Assembly (NCBI GenBank): GCA_038246975.1
Contig: JBBRVJ010000001.1
Span: 17,055 to 81,054, forward strand
Reading direction: 5' to 3'
DNA: 64,000 bases
Origin: JAIYDJ01 sp038246975
Lineage (GTDB): Bacteria; Pseudomonadota; Alphaproteobacteria; Rhodobacterales; Rhodobacteraceae
This document shows, one piece after another, positions 53,443 through 62,334 of this stretch. Under the pieces are notes generated by a model. It worked only from the letters and a program-made list of their open reading frames with translations. It was not told where the DNA came from and ran no database searches. Numbering within the stretch: the stretch's first letter is position 1; every line of letters starts with the position of its first letter. The translations under genes were made by a program, and so were the position numbers.

Positions 53443-53759
53443 CACCCTGCGGCCTTGGAGGAGGTCGCAAGGCAATCCCCGACGCCCGGTCGCACCGCCA
53501 CACCGCGCACAAAACCGCGCAGCGTGTCCGGCTGCTTGGCCATTTCGGAATTCGGCAGCGACAAAACCTCGCCAACCGTCATTCCCTTGAGAATGCAGGT
53601 CGTCGCGGCATCGTTTTCGACGCCGGGCTGATCCTCGGCCATGACCGGGGCGATCAACTCCCGACTGACCTTGCGCGACTCGCCATAAACGATGGTGGCC
53701 GGGGCACAGCCTTGCACCGAAACTGCCGCTGCCGCGATTGCAATCCATACTTTACTCAT
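53442..53759 (-). CDS. Small predicted lipoprotein A in the sdh operon
   Basis: 105 residues from MSKVWIAIAAAAVSVQGCAPA: lipobox-like VQGC. The mature part has cysteines in TTCILKGMTVGEV and GDCLATS. Its ATG overlaps the sdhA stop (TGATG), and its stop overlaps the next ATG. Spacing of cysteines and segments CIL...G to C(F/L)A is like lipoprotein B, indicating tandem duplication. Function unknown. Confidence 0.72.
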   Translation of the reverse strand: MSKVWIAIAAAAVSVQGCAPATIVYGESRKVSRELIAPVMAEDQPGVENDAATTCILKGMTVGEVLSLPNSEMAKQPDTLRGFVRGVAVRPGVGDCLATSSKAAG

Positions 53760-55561
53760 CAATACACCCTTGCTTTTGGAGCTATCTTCTTCATGTCGAT
53801 CCCGCCCTGTTCCGCGGTGGTCAGCGGGTCCAAGTGGACGGGCCTGGTGTCCAGACGCACCTTCGCGTCATCTACATAGGCCAGTGAGTGGACCCGCCAG
53901 TTCACATCGTCGCGGCTCGGGTAATCTTCATGGGCATGTGCCCCGCGCGATTCCTTGCGCGCCTCTGCAGCAACAATAGTCGCCAGCGCATTCGGCATCA
54001 AGTTCTGCAATTCCAGCGTTTCCATCAGGTCGCTGTTCCAGATCATGCTGCGGTCGGTGACGTGGATATCGGCCATCCGTTCGGCCAGTGCTGTCATCTT
54101 GACCACGCCTTCGGACAGCGTCTTGTCGGTGCGGAACACCGCCGCATCGGCCTGCATCGTCTTTTGCAGGTCCAGCCGCAGCACCGCCGTCGGCACAGCC
54201 CCCGCCGCATGGCGCGTGAAGTCGAACCGCGCCAGCGCACGGTCCACCTCGGCCCTGTTCACCGGGGCGGGCGGCGTTTTGGGGTCCACCACTTCGCCCG
54301 CCTTGATCGCCGCTGCCCGCCCGAACACCACAAGGTCGATCAGCGAGTTCGATCCCAGCCGGTTCGCGCCATGGACCGAGGCACAGCCCGCCTCGCCCAC
54401 CGCCATAAGCCCCGGAAAGATCGTGTCCGGCGCACCTGGCTGGGGGTTCAGAACTTCGCCCCAATAGTTGGTGGGGATGCCCCCCATGTTGTAATGTACC
54501 GTCGGAATGACCGGGATCGGCTCTTTCAACAGATCGACCCCTGCGAAAATCCGCGCGGATTCGGTGATGCCGGGCAAGCGCAGTTCCAGCGTTTCGCGCG
54601 GCAGATGGTTCAGGTTCAGGTGGATGTGGTCCTTGTTCGGCCCCACCCCCCGCCCTTCGCGAATCTCGATGGTCATGCAGCGCGACACCACATCGCGCGA
54701 CGCGAGGTCCTTGTAGGTCGGCGCATAGCGTTCCATGAACCGCTCGCCTTCCGAGTTGGTCAGATAGCCGCCCTCGCCCCGCGCGCCCTCGGTGATCAGA
54801 CAGCCCGAGCCATAGATGCCGGTCGGGTGAAACTGCACGAACTCCATGTCCTGCAACGAAAGCCCCGCCCGCGCCACCATTCCTCCGCCATCGCCGGTAC
54901 AGGTGTGGGCAGAGGTTGCGCTGAAATAGGCACGCCCGTAACCCCCCGTCGCCAGCACCACCATCTTGGCGTTGAACACATGGATCGTGCCATCGTCCAG
55001 CTTCCACGCGACCACCCCGGTGCAGGCCCCATCGGTGATGATCAGGTCCAGCGCAAAGTATTCGATGTAGAATTCCGCGTTGTTCTTCAGGCTTTGCCCG
55101 TACAGCGTATGCAGAATGGCATGTCCCGTGCGGTCCGCCGCCGCACAGGTGCGCTGCACCGGTGGGCCTTCGCCATACTCGGTGGTATGGCCGCCAAACG
55201 GGCGCTGATAGATCCGGCCATCCTCGGTGCGCGAAAACGGCACGCCGTAATGCTCCAGCTCATACACCGCCTTGGGCGCCTCGCGCGCCAGATACTCCAT
55301 CGCGTCGGTGTCGCCCAGCCAGTCCGACCCCTTGACGGTGTCGTACATATGCCATTGCCAGCTGTCCGGCCCCATGTTGCCCAGACTGGCCGCAATCCCG
55401 CCCTGCGCCGCCACCGTATGGCTGCGGGTCGGAAACACCTTGGTCACGCAGGCGGTGCGCAACCCCTGCTCGGCCATGCCCAAAGTTGCGCGCAAGCCCG
55501 CACCTCCGGCCCCCACGACCACCACATCGTAGTCATGCACTTCATACGGATACGCCGTCAT
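53759..55561 (-). CDS. sdhA: Succinate dehydrogenase flavoprotein subunit
   Basis: 600 residues. FAD motif VVVVGAGGAGLRATLGMAE, covalent FAD histidine in TRSHTVAAQGG, active-site regions FHPTGIYGSG, RGEGGYLTNSEGERFMERYAP, HLNLNHLPRETL and GANRLGSNSLIDLVVFGRAAA. Oxidises succinate to fumarate at the cytoplasmic face. Preceded by sdhD within 10 bases. Confidence 0.98.
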   Translation of the reverse strand: MTAYPYEVHDYDVVVVGAGGAGLRATLGMAEQGLRTACVTKVFPTRSHTVAAQGGIAASLGNMGPDSWQWHMYDTVKGSDWLGDTDAMEYLAREAPKAVYELEHYGVPFSRTEDGRIYQRPFGGHTTEYGEGPPVQRTCAAADRTGHAILHTLYGQSLKNNAEFYIEYFALDLIITDGACTGVVAWKLDDGTIHVFNAKMVVLATGGYGRAYFSATSAHTCTGDGGGMVARAGLSLQDMEFVQFHPTGIYGSGCLITEGARGEGGYLTNSEGERFMERYAPTYKDLASRDVVSRCMTIEIREGRGVGPNKDHIHLNLNHLPRETLELRLPGITESARIFAGVDLLKEPIPVIPTVHYNMGGIPTNYWGEVLNPQPGAPDTIFPGLMAVGEAGCASVHGANRLGSNSLIDLVVFGRAAAIKAGEVVDPKTPPAPVNRAEVDRALARFDFTRHAAGAVPTAVLRLDLQKTMQADAAVFRTDKTLSEGVVKMTALAERMADIHVTDRSMIWNSDLMETLELQNLMPNALATIVAAEARKESRGAHAHEDYPSRDDVNWRVHSLAYVDDAKVRLDTRPVHLDPLTTAEQGGIDMKKIAPKARVY

Positions 55562-55570
55562 GTCTGCCCC

Positions 55571-55942
55571 TTACAGCGCGATGCGGACCAGAGCGAACAG
55601 CCCGGTCGCCGCAACCACCGTTGCCAAAGAAATCACGAAGATGATCAACATCTTGCGCGCCGTGCCATGGGCGTAATCCTCGATCAGAACCGTGGCCCCC
55701 ATCGCAAAGTGCCGCATCCCGATCACCAGAACCAATGCCGTCAGGATCGCCGGGAAAGGCCGCGCGAAGCTTTCGACGACCGTGGCCTGATCCGACCCCA
55801 ACGCGCTGCCGAAGATATAGACCCAGACCGGCACAAGGAAAGCGAGGCCCACCGAACTGACCGTCATCGACCAGTGATGCGCGGTGCCGGTATGGGACGC
55901 CCCACGCCCCACCGCCCGCTTGCGCGCCGTAAGATACCGCAT
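55571..55942 (-). CDS. sdhD: Succinate dehydrogenase membrane anchor subunit
   Basis: 123 residues with three transmembrane helices (GLAFLVPVWVYIFGSAL, ILTALVLVIGMRHFAMG, MLIIFVISLATVVAATGLFALV). Helix 2 region RHFAMGATVLIEDYAHG contains the histidine and the aspartate-tyrosine pair near the quinone/haem site. Confidence 0.93.
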   Translation of the reverse strand: MRYLTARKRAVGRGASHTGTAHHWSMTVSSVGLAFLVPVWVYIFGSALGSDQATVVESFARPFPAILTALVLVIGMRHFAMGATVLIEDYAHGTARKMLIIFVISLATVVAATGLFALVRIAL

Positions 55943-55954
55943 GCCCGTGCCCCC

Positions 55955-56338
55955 TCAGACGATCAGAATGGTGATAAGGGTCAGAACCACCGACCCGCCG
56001 ATGCAGCCCCAGCCCAGCTTTTCCGCCGTGCCGATATCCAACCCGTGCCCCGCATCGAAATACAGGTGCCGCAGGCCCGCCAGATAGTGATACCACACCG
56101 CCCACAACGATGCGGTGAACACCAGATCGCCGAACCAGCTTGTCGCGACCGCGTTCGCCACCGCAAAAGACGCAGGCGTGCTCGCCGCCGCCAGCAACCA
56201 CCACACCGCCAGCACGATGCCGACAATCAGTGCGTTTCCGGTGATCCGCGTCAGAATCGAGGTGATCGAGGTCAGTTGCGGGCGATAAATCTGCAGATGG
56301 GGCGATAAGGGCCGCTCGACCCGCTTGACGTCTGCCAT
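55955..56338 (-). CDS. sdhC: Succinate dehydrogenase cytochrome b556 subunit
   Basis: 127 residues with signature RPLSPHLQIYRPQLTSITSILTRITG and haem histidine near WYHYLAGLRHLYFD. Three transmembrane helices. Start at MADVKRVERP with AAGGAAA upstream. First gene of the operon; tandem palindromes are 152-180 bases upstream. Confidence 0.95.
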   Translation of the reverse strand: MADVKRVERPLSPHLQIYRPQLTSITSILTRITGNALIVGIVLAVWWLLAAASTPASFAVANAVATSWFGDLVFTASLWAVWYHYLAGLRHLYFDAGHGLDIGTAEKLGWGCIGGSVVLTLITILIV

Positions 56339-56489
56339 GTCGCTTTCCTTTTCGCTGACGGCGGCTTGGACCGCGAGACCCAGCCACAACATTTCGCTGC
56401 TGTGTTCATAGCGCAGATTCGGAGCGTGTCACGCGAACAATAGCCGCAGCGCAGCAAACGGCGAACGAACGAACGAGGTTTCCGGTGTC

Positions 56490-56518
56490 TGTGATCACAA
56501 GCATGTTCGGGTGATCGC
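56490..56518. promoter_or_regulatory. Tandem GTGATCAC operator upstream of sdhC
   Basis: TGTGATCACA at 56490-56499 is a perfect palindrome; a second, weaker GTGATCGC starts at 56511, 20 bases further on. The same arrangement is upstream of sucC at 62335. Two helical turns of spacing suggest cooperative dimers of one regulator. Confidence 0.65.
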
Positions 56519-56534
56519 AGAATTTCCAGCGCGG

Positions 56535-57182
56535 CTAGCGCGACAAAAACGTCGTGTCCCATGACAGGCTGGCGCCGAAATAGTGGTCCACATACTCGGT
56601 GCCGTTGTAATATCGCAGATCGAACGCCGATTCCTCGCCGATGGCATAGCCTGCGCCGAAATCCCATTCCTGTTGGTCCGGCGCGTCTTCCACACCATAA
56701 GTGCCATAGTTGGCCGAGACCGTTATCTTGTCGCTCAAGGCAAAGGCCGCGCCGACATAGGCGTCGGTCAGCGGGTAGTCGGGATAATAGGACAGATCGA
56801 AACTGGTCGAGAATTGCTCGGTGAATTGATACTCTACCCCCGCATCGACGACCGTGTAGTCGCCCGTATCGTTGAAATAGGTCCGCCGCGTCAGATCGAC
56901 ATAGTAGCTCAGGCCACCTGCGGTCTGTGCGCGGTAACCGACATAGACATCGGCCTTGTCGGACAATTCGTCACTGGATTTCTCGGCCCAGAGACCGGCG
57001 AAGAACCCGGACTTTTCAACTTCGACATAGGCGTTGATGTCGGTCTTGTTGTCGCTGCCCGCACCGTTGGGTGCCAGTTCGAATTCCAGCGCCGCCCCGC
57101 CATAGACGTAGAGATCCTGAGAAAGGGCGGCACTTTCCGGCAAAACCGCCGCAACAAGACCGGAAAGGATGATTCTGCGCAT
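56535..57182 (-). CDS. TorF-family putative porin
   Basis: 215 residues. N-terminal hydrophobic segment and small-residue region (MRRIILSGLVAAVLPESAALS), then alternating strands with many aromatic residues (DLYVYGGAALEFELAP, YYVDLTRRTYFND, FSTSFDLSYYPDYPLTD) ending in a beta strand, consistent with an outer-membrane barrel of the TorF type. GAGGAA ribosome site before 57182. Solute unknown. Confidence 0.75.
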   Translation of the reverse strand: MRRIILSGLVAAVLPESAALSQDLYVYGGAALEFELAPNGAGSDNKTDINAYVEVEKSGFFAGLWAEKSSDELSDKADVYVGYRAQTAGGLSYYVDLTRRTYFNDTGDYTVVDAGVEYQFTEQFSTSFDLSYYPDYPLTDAYVGAAFALSDKITVSANYGTYGVEDAPDQQEWDFGAGYAIGEESAFDLRYYNGTEYVDHYFGASLSWDTTFLSR

Positions 57183-57300
57183 TCGGTTCCTCACAAGGCG
57201 GGTTGGTTCAAGTTAGCCACAGATCGGCCCGAACGAAAATCCGGCGAACGTGCAAATCGCGCTACTGTGGCCCGCAGAACTCTCACCCCCACCCGAGCCC

Positions 57301-57329
57301 AGCGGTGCGTGACATCACGCACCCTACGC
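57301..57329 (-). repeat. REP-like hairpin, copy A
   Basis: On the minus strand: GCGTAGGGTGCGTGA then TGTCACGCACCGCT. It overlaps the DUF1737 stop region. It equals copy B at 58711 with one change and, like it, follows a gene in that gene's direction. Confidence 0.75.
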
Positions 57330-57527
57330 CTCGCCCAGCTTCACCTCTGACGAATAGGCGCCGGGCACCTCCTTGACCAAGGCCTGCCCGCAGCGCATCA
57401 CCCCCCGGCCCGCATCGAACGCATAGACCGGGGCGCCGTGCAGGACCCAGCCCTTGGACAGCGCCGCCGACACCTTGTGGCAGAAGGCAGACGTGTCATC
57501 GTCGGACAGAAACCGGTACAGCTTCAC
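57324..57527 (-). CDS. DUF1737 family protein
   Basis: 67 residues, MKLYRFLSDDDTSAFCHKVSAALSKGWVLHG, matching the DUF1737 signature (CHKV...ALxKGW...G) with GQALVKEVP. Function unknown. It follows the NnrU-like gene by 4 bases. Confidence 0.85.
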   Translation of the reverse strand: MKLYRFLSDDDTSAFCHKVSAALSKGWVLHGAPVYAFDAGRGVMRCGQALVKEVPGAYSSEVKLGEA

Positions 57528-57531
57528 CGCC

Positions 57532-58098
57532 CTACCCCCACGGCTGCACGCCCAGCCAGTTGTGAATGGCCATCACCACCCCGACCACGACCAGGGTCGC
57601 TATGACGGCGGTGAACTCCTTGCGGACCGGGCCTTTGGGCGGCGGGGTCCAGACCGGGACGGCCTTGTTGATCACGATCACCTCGACCACCGCCCAAGCC
57701 AGCATGCTGCCAAACAGCACGATCGCCGCGACTTCGCCGTTCACCAGCAGATGCGCTATGGCCCAGATCTTGACCGCCGTCAGTTGCGGGTGCCTGATCT
57801 TGCGGGCGACCCAGGTTTTCGCGCCCGACGCGGCATAGAGGTAGAAGGCCAGGATCATCAGGGTGTTGTTGACATGGGTCAGGAATGCAGGCGGCGTCCA
57901 GACCGGCCAGAACTCTGCCCCACGATAGCCGATGACGATCAGCACAAGGGCTGCGACCAGAGCGATGGCAATCGGGGCCTTGCCCTTGTCCCCCAGCGCG
58001 GCACGACGGTCGGGGGAGAGCCGCTTGAACAGATGAGCCCCCACCCACAAGAGGATACCGAGGATCAGAAGGGTCATCATAAGGAACTGATAGGTCAT
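57532..58098 (-). CDS. NnrU-family membrane protein
   Basis: 188 residues. Several transmembrane helices (FLMMTLLILGILLWVGAH, IALVAALVLIVIGYRG, NNTLMILAFYLYAASG, EVAAIVLFGSMLAWAVVEVI, TAVIATLVVVGVVMAIHN) with HPQLTAVKIWAIAHLLVNGE, the conserved NnrU motif. Relatives accompany denitrification genes, but no denitrification gene is here, so the role is open. Confidence 0.87.
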   Translation of the reverse strand: MTYQFLMMTLLILGILLWVGAHLFKRLSPDRRAALGDKGKAPIAIALVAALVLIVIGYRGAEFWPVWTPPAFLTHVNNTLMILAFYLYAASGAKTWVARKIRHPQLTAVKIWAIAHLLVNGEVAAIVLFGSMLAWAVVEVIVINKAVPVWTPPPKGPVRKEFTAVIATLVVVGVVMAIHNWLGVQPWG

Positions 58099-58328
58099 CG
58101 TGTCGTGCCTCTTGCAAGTGAGCCGCAACACCTTGGCCAAGCCGTGGCCCGCGCATGTCGCGCGTCAAACATAGGCAGATTAGCCGCGATCTTTCCATCC
58201 ACAACCGCCACAGCGCGGCTCCGCGCGCGCCGTTAACCGGTTTTGCGCAAATCGGGGCGCAGGCTGATCCCAGCCGCACCTGCGGCCTCCCCAGCAGAGG
58301 CTTGGCCCCAAGCCCGGAAAGGCAGACC

Positions 58329-58655
58329 ATGACCCGAATGTTCCTTGCCCTGTCGCTCGGCCTTGCCGGGATGGGTTTTGCCGCACAGGCGCTTCAGTCC
58401 CAGACCCAGACCCAGCCCCAGAACTGCGGCCAACGCCCGATGGTGGTCGAGATGCTGACCGGAAAATACGGCGAAACCCGGCGCGGCATGGGAATGGCCG
58501 CGAACAACACGGTGATGGAGATTTATGCCAGCACCGAGACCGGCACCTGGACAATCACGATCACCCTGCCCGATGGGATGACCTGCCTTGTGGGCTCCGG
58601 TCAAGGGTTCGAACCGATGGCCGAAGAGTTGCCCGCCAAAGGCGACCCGGCCTGA
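58329..58655 (+). CDS. Small secreted hypothetical protein
   Basis: 108 residues from MTRMFLALSLGLAGMGFAAQA, a signal peptide. The mature part has a Gln/Thr-rich linker (QSQTQTQPQNCGQRP), then MVVEMLTGKYGETRRGMGMA and strands EIYASTETGTWTITI and MTCLVGSGQGFEPM; two cysteines may form a disulfide. A conserved type in Rhodobacterales as far as I recall; function unknown. Confidence 0.7.
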   Translation: MTRMFLALSLGLAGMGFAAQALQSQTQTQPQNCGQRPMVVEMLTGKYGETRRGMGMAANNTVMEIYASTETGTWTITITLPDGMTCLVGSGQGFEPMAEELPAKGDPA

Positions 58656-58710
58656 GGCAACGCTGCGGCCCGGCGCACCGCCCCCGACCAGGCCACCCGC
58701 GCGGGCCAAA

Positions 58711-58739
58711 GCGTAGGGTGCGTGATTTCACGCACCGCT
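58711..58739 (+). repeat. REP-like hairpin, copy B
   Basis: GCGTAGGGTGCGTGA then TTTCACGCACCGCT; one base differs from copy A (reverse complement). It lies 55 bases after the secreted protein gene and can fold as GGTGCGTGA/TCACGCACC. Confidence 0.75.
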
Positions 58740-58761
58740 CCGCAACCGCCACGACCTCAAT

Positions 58762-58925
58762 CCAACCCGCCACCCCGTCCCGGATCAGCTCGGCCGACAC
58801 TGGCAGCAGCGCCCGACGAGCCGGAAAAACAGCGCCTCGGGCAGCACCCGGACCAGACGCATGCCGATGAACACAGCCAGGACGGCGGCGGGGATCGGAA
58901 CCGCCGCCACTTGCAGGTTTTTCAG
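58762..58925 (-). pseudogene. Remnant of a TauE/SafE-type permease C-terminus
   Basis: On the minus strand LKNLQVAAVPIPAAVLAVFIG, MRLVRVLPEALFFRLV and, after a one-base shift, ALLPVSAELIRDGVAGW resemble the last helices of sulfite exporter TauE/SafE proteins (GRRLxRRLPExLFRRLV...LLLVSGLKLLxDG). About 55 codons remain. Low-complexity GC context makes this tentative. Confidence 0.45.
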
Positions 58926-59093
58926 GCTCGGCTGCCCGAGCAGCAAGCTCTGCCCTTTTCCGCCCCAGCACCCCCCCCCTTGGGCCGGATCAGTAGAGAA
59001 AGCGCCCCCAGCGTCGCACGAACGGCACCCTTGCGCGGCGGGGGGTTTTAGGCTTAGGCAAAGGCCAATCTCAACCGACACGAGGATCAAACC

Positions 59094-60056
59094 ATGGCCA
59101 GACCCAGGATTGCGCTGATCGGCGCGGGGCAGATCGGCGGCACGCTCGCCCATCTGGCCGCGATCAAGGAACTTGGCGACGTCATTCTGTTCGACATCGC
59201 CGAAGGCATGCCGCAAGGCAAATCGCTGGACATCGCCCAATCCGGCCCGTCCGAAGGGTTCGACGCCAGCATGAAAGGCACCAATTCCTACGCCGACATT
59301 GCCGGGGCAGATGTCTGCATCGTCACCGCCGGTGTTCCGCGCAAACCGGGGATGAACCGCGACGACCTGCTGGGCATCAACCTCAAGGTGATGAAAGCAG
59401 TCGGCGAAGGTCTGAAGGCGCACGCGCCGGGCGCCTTTGTCATCTGCATCACCAACCCGCTGGACGCCATGGTCTGGGCGCTGCGCGAATTTTCCGGCCT
59501 GCCGCATCACATGGTGGTCGGCATGGCGGGGGTGCTGGATTCGGCCCGCTTCCGCCATTTCCTGAGCCTTGAGTTCAACGTCTCGATGCGCGACGTGACG
59601 GCCTTCGTACTGGGCGGCCACGGCGACACCATGGTTCCCCTGACCCGCTATTCCACAGTCGGCGGCGTGCCGTTGCCGGACCTCGTGGCGATGGGCTGGA
59701 CGACGCAGGAAAAGCTGGATGCCATCGTGCAGCGCACCCGCGACGGCGGGGCCGAGATCGTCGGCCTGCTGAAAACCGGCTCGGCCTTCTATGCTCCTGC
59801 CACCTCTGCCATCGAAATGGCCGAGGCGTTCCTGAAGGATCAGAAACGTCTGCTGCCCTGTGCGGCTTACGTCGATGGGCATTTCGGCCTGACCGGCATG
59901 TATGTCGGCGTCCCCACCATCATCGGCGCGGGCGGGATCGAGCGGATCGTGAACATCGCGTTGAATCAGGCCGAACAGGCCATGTTCGACAAATCGGTCG
60001 AGGCAGTCAAAGGCCTGCTGGCGGCTTGCAAGGCCATCGACCCATCGCTGTCATGA
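59094..60056 (+). CDS. mdh: Malate dehydrogenase
   Basis: 320 residues, LDH-like MDH. NAD motif RIALIGAGQIGGTLAHLA, aspartate in LFDIAEGMPQGK, substrate arginines in VPRKPGMNRDDLLGIN, and catalytic histidine in FVLGGHGDTMVPL. Oxidises malate to oxaloacetate. First gene of the mdh-suc region; GAGGATCA precedes it. Confidence 0.97.
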   Translation: MARPRIALIGAGQIGGTLAHLAAIKELGDVILFDIAEGMPQGKSLDIAQSGPSEGFDASMKGTNSYADIAGADVCIVTAGVPRKPGMNRDDLLGINLKVMKAVGEGLKAHAPGAFVICITNPLDAMVWALREFSGLPHHMVVGMAGVLDSARFRHFLSLEFNVSMRDVTAFVLGGHGDTMVPLTRYSTVGGVPLPDLVAMGWTTQEKLDAIVQRTRDGGAEIVGLLKTGSAFYAPATSAIEMAEAFLKDQKRLLPCAAYVDGHFGLTGMYVGVPTIIGAGGIERIVNIALNQAEQAMFDKSVEAVKGLLAACKAIDPSLS

Positions 60057-60062
60057 CTTCAA

Positions 60063-60086
60063 GGCGCGGGCGGATCAGCCCGCGCC
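60063..60086. terminator. Hairpin between mdh and the facing glycosyltransferase
   Basis: GGCGCGGGC-GGATCA-GCCCGCGCC has perfect nine-base arms and lies 6 bases after mdh. It overlaps the 3' end of the convergent gene. No T-run; plausible two-way stop. Confidence 0.55.
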
Positions 60087-60926
60087 CCCCCAGATGCCAT
60101 AGGTCTTTTTCAGGTATTGCGCACAGGCAAGGTTCGCCGCGCGCCGCCCCTGACCCTCGACCTTGATCGCGTACAGCGGTTGCAGCGACGACACCGACAC
60201 GATCAGGCGGCTTTGCGTCTTGCCCGCCACCGCCCAGATCGGGACCCCCCGCCGCGCCATCATCCCCGACAGCCAGATGTCATCGACCGACCACATGACC
60301 GGCGGAATACCAAAGGCGTCCTCGTCCAGAAAATCGGGCCGGATCGCCACGCCGCAAAACCCCTCGGCAATATCGGCATAACCCGCGCGCCGGACGAACC
60401 GGCATTGCGGCCACAGCGCCAAAGCCGCCGGATCGCGGCGCGGCAGTTCCGACCACAGCCGCCGCACCTGCCACCACGCCTGTTCGCGCTGGATCGGCGC
60501 GGCGATGACGCGCGGCTGTGGCTTGGGGTCGTAGTCGGGCAGGGTCAGACTGACCACGCTGCGACTGCTTGAAGTCACCGCCGCGTCGGGATGCGCCGCC
60601 CGCGCCTTCAACAGCCGCGCCGACCAGCCCGGCAGATAGAAATGGTCATCGTCGCAATACAAAATGTCCACCGCCTGACCGCGCAGATCGCGCGCCGCGT
60701 ACAAAACCTTGGTGGCAGGCCCCAGATCGTCGTCGACCTGCACGATGGTCACGCCGTCCGGCACCTGTGGCAGGTCCCCGCCATAGCCCGGAAACCGCCG
60801 ATAGCTGCGCGGCACATACAGCCTGATCGACTCGGCCCGCACCTTCTGCGCCAGAAGCGAGGCCAGCACCGGTCCGATCTGCCCAAAGCGCGGCGGAATG
60901 GTCGACAGGCTGATGATGTGGCGCAT
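60075..60926 (-). CDS. GT-A-type glycosyltransferase-like protein
   Basis: 283 residues from MRHIISLSTIPPRF. SLSTIPPRFGQIGPVLASLL is a typical opening, followed by VDDDLGPATKVLYAARDL, a DxD-like site in ILYCDDDHFYLPGW and SVDDIWLSGMMARRG. No membrane anchor. Resembles glycosyltransferase domains of Rhodobacterales; substrate unknown. It faces mdh. Confidence 0.75.
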   Translation of the reverse strand: MRHIISLSTIPPRFGQIGPVLASLLAQKVRAESIRLYVPRSYRRFPGYGGDLPQVPDGVTIVQVDDDLGPATKVLYAARDLRGQAVDILYCDDDHFYLPGWSARLLKARAAHPDAAVTSSSRSVVSLTLPDYDPKPQPRVIAAPIQREQAWWQVRRLWSELPRRDPAALALWPQCRFVRRAGYADIAEGFCGVAIRPDFLDEDAFGIPPVMWSVDDIWLSGMMARRGVPIWAVAGKTQSRLIVSVSSLQPLYAIKVEGQGRRAANLACAQYLKKTYGIWGGAG

Positions 60927-61083
60927 CGCATCTCCCCATGGGTAAGGCAACCTAGCGACCCGCAGCCCCGATGAAAACCACCCAAAGGTCAGGAATACCG
61001 CCCCTTACGGGACTCGACGCCAGCCCCCTGCCCCGTCACAATGGCCTCATCAGGCCGATTTTTTTCACCTGACCGGAGGTTTC

Positions 61084-62292
61084 ATGCGCATTTCATTCGC
61101 CTTTCTTGCCCTCGCCCTGACGTTGGGCACCCCCGCCCTGTCGCAAACCAGCCTTACCGCAGAAATCGCGGCAACCGGGCTGACCGCGACCGAGGCCCGG
61201 CTTGCCGCCCTGCCCAGCCCCACCGATGCCGACCGCTTTGCCTTGGGCGGCGTGCGGTTTCTGGCCACCGTCGAAGGCGCATTGCAAAAACGCTGGGCGG
61301 CGGGGCTGACGGATCGCACCGCGATGATGCCCTTCCTGCGCCTGCCGATCAGCGAAAACCCGGCCCCCCGCTTTGACCCCGGCGTCATCACCGCCCTGTT
61401 CCGCGATGTAAGCCTTGGCATGGACGCCGCCCGTGAACCCCTGTCGCAAATCCCGGATGCCGCCGACTTCGGGCTTCAGATCAACCTCGCCGACCTGTGG
61501 TTCGACATCAACGCCAATACGACCCGCGACCCCGGCGAAGACCTGCTGGACGTGGCAGGTCCGATGATCCTCGGCTGGCGCTGGGCCGACCGCGACCCCG
61601 CCACCCCCGCCCCGGTGATCCGCTTCGACGCCGCCGATGCCGCATGGCTTTCGGCCTATACTCACCTGCTGGCCGGTCTGTCCGACGTCGTCCTCGCCTA
61701 TGACCCCACCGCCGCCATAACGAAAGTGACCGAAACCCGCGCCGCCCTGCTGGCCCTGCAAAGCCTGCCGTCCGATACCGATGACTACGGCTATGATGCC
61801 CAATTCGGCGAATGGATCGACGTCGCCTATGTGGTGGTCGACGCCCTGAACCAACAACCCGACGCCGCCCGCGCCGCCTCGGCCCAGGCGCATCTGCGGG
61901 CGATGGTGGCCGACAACCGCGCCTTCTGGACGCGGGTCGCGACCGAGACGGACAGCGCCGCCGAATGGCTGCCAAACGATGCCCAGACCTCGGCGCTGGG
62001 GCTGGTCCTGCCGCCCGGCACGGGGGCCGCCTGGCTGGCCGTGCTGACCGATCTGGAGGCGATCCTGAACGGCGATCTGCTGATCCCCTATTGGAAACTC
62101 GACGCCGGCGCAGGCGTCAATGTCGGGGCGATGTTCACCGATCCCCGCCCGATCGACCTTGCCGGCTGGATCCAGGGCACCGACGCCCTGCCCTATCTGC
62201 AACGCGGGCAACTGGCCGACGGGGCCAGCCTTGACGCATTCAACGGGCTGGTCGAGGGCGAAGCGATGCTGTTTTCGGTGTTTCTGAACTGA
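61084..62292 (+). CDS. Secreted hypothetical protein between mdh and sucC
   Basis: 402 residues. Signal peptide MRISFAFLALALTLGTPALS. The mature part is acidic, rich in Ala, Asp and Leu, mostly helical; LRLPISENPAPRFDPGVITAL, ADLWFDINANTTRDPGEDLLD and WGWRW-like LGWRWADRDP stand out. I recognise no known domain. It is conserved-looking and intact. Located between mdh and sucC, perhaps an old insertion; envelope function likely from the signal peptide. Confidence 0.75.
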   Translation: MRISFAFLALALTLGTPALSQTSLTAEIAATGLTATEARLAALPSPTDADRFALGGVRFLATVEGALQKRWAAGLTDRTAMMPFLRLPISENPAPRFDPGVITALFRDVSLGMDAAREPLSQIPDAADFGLQINLADLWFDINANTTRDPGEDLLDVAGPMILGWRWADRDPATPAPVIRFDAADAAWLSAYTHLLAGLSDVVLAYDPTAAITKVTETRAALLALQSLPSDTDDYGYDAQFGEWIDVAYVVVDALNQQPDAARAASAQAHLRAMVADNRAFWTRVATETDSAAEWLPNDAQTSALGLVLPPGTGAAWLAVLTDLEAILNGDLLIPYWKLDAGAGVNVGAMFTDPRPIDLAGWIQGTDALPYLQRGQLADGASLDAFNGLVEGEAMLFSVFLN

Positions 62293-62334
62293 TCCGGCAC
62301 GATCCGCCGGGTTCCACCCCCGCACCCGAAACCC

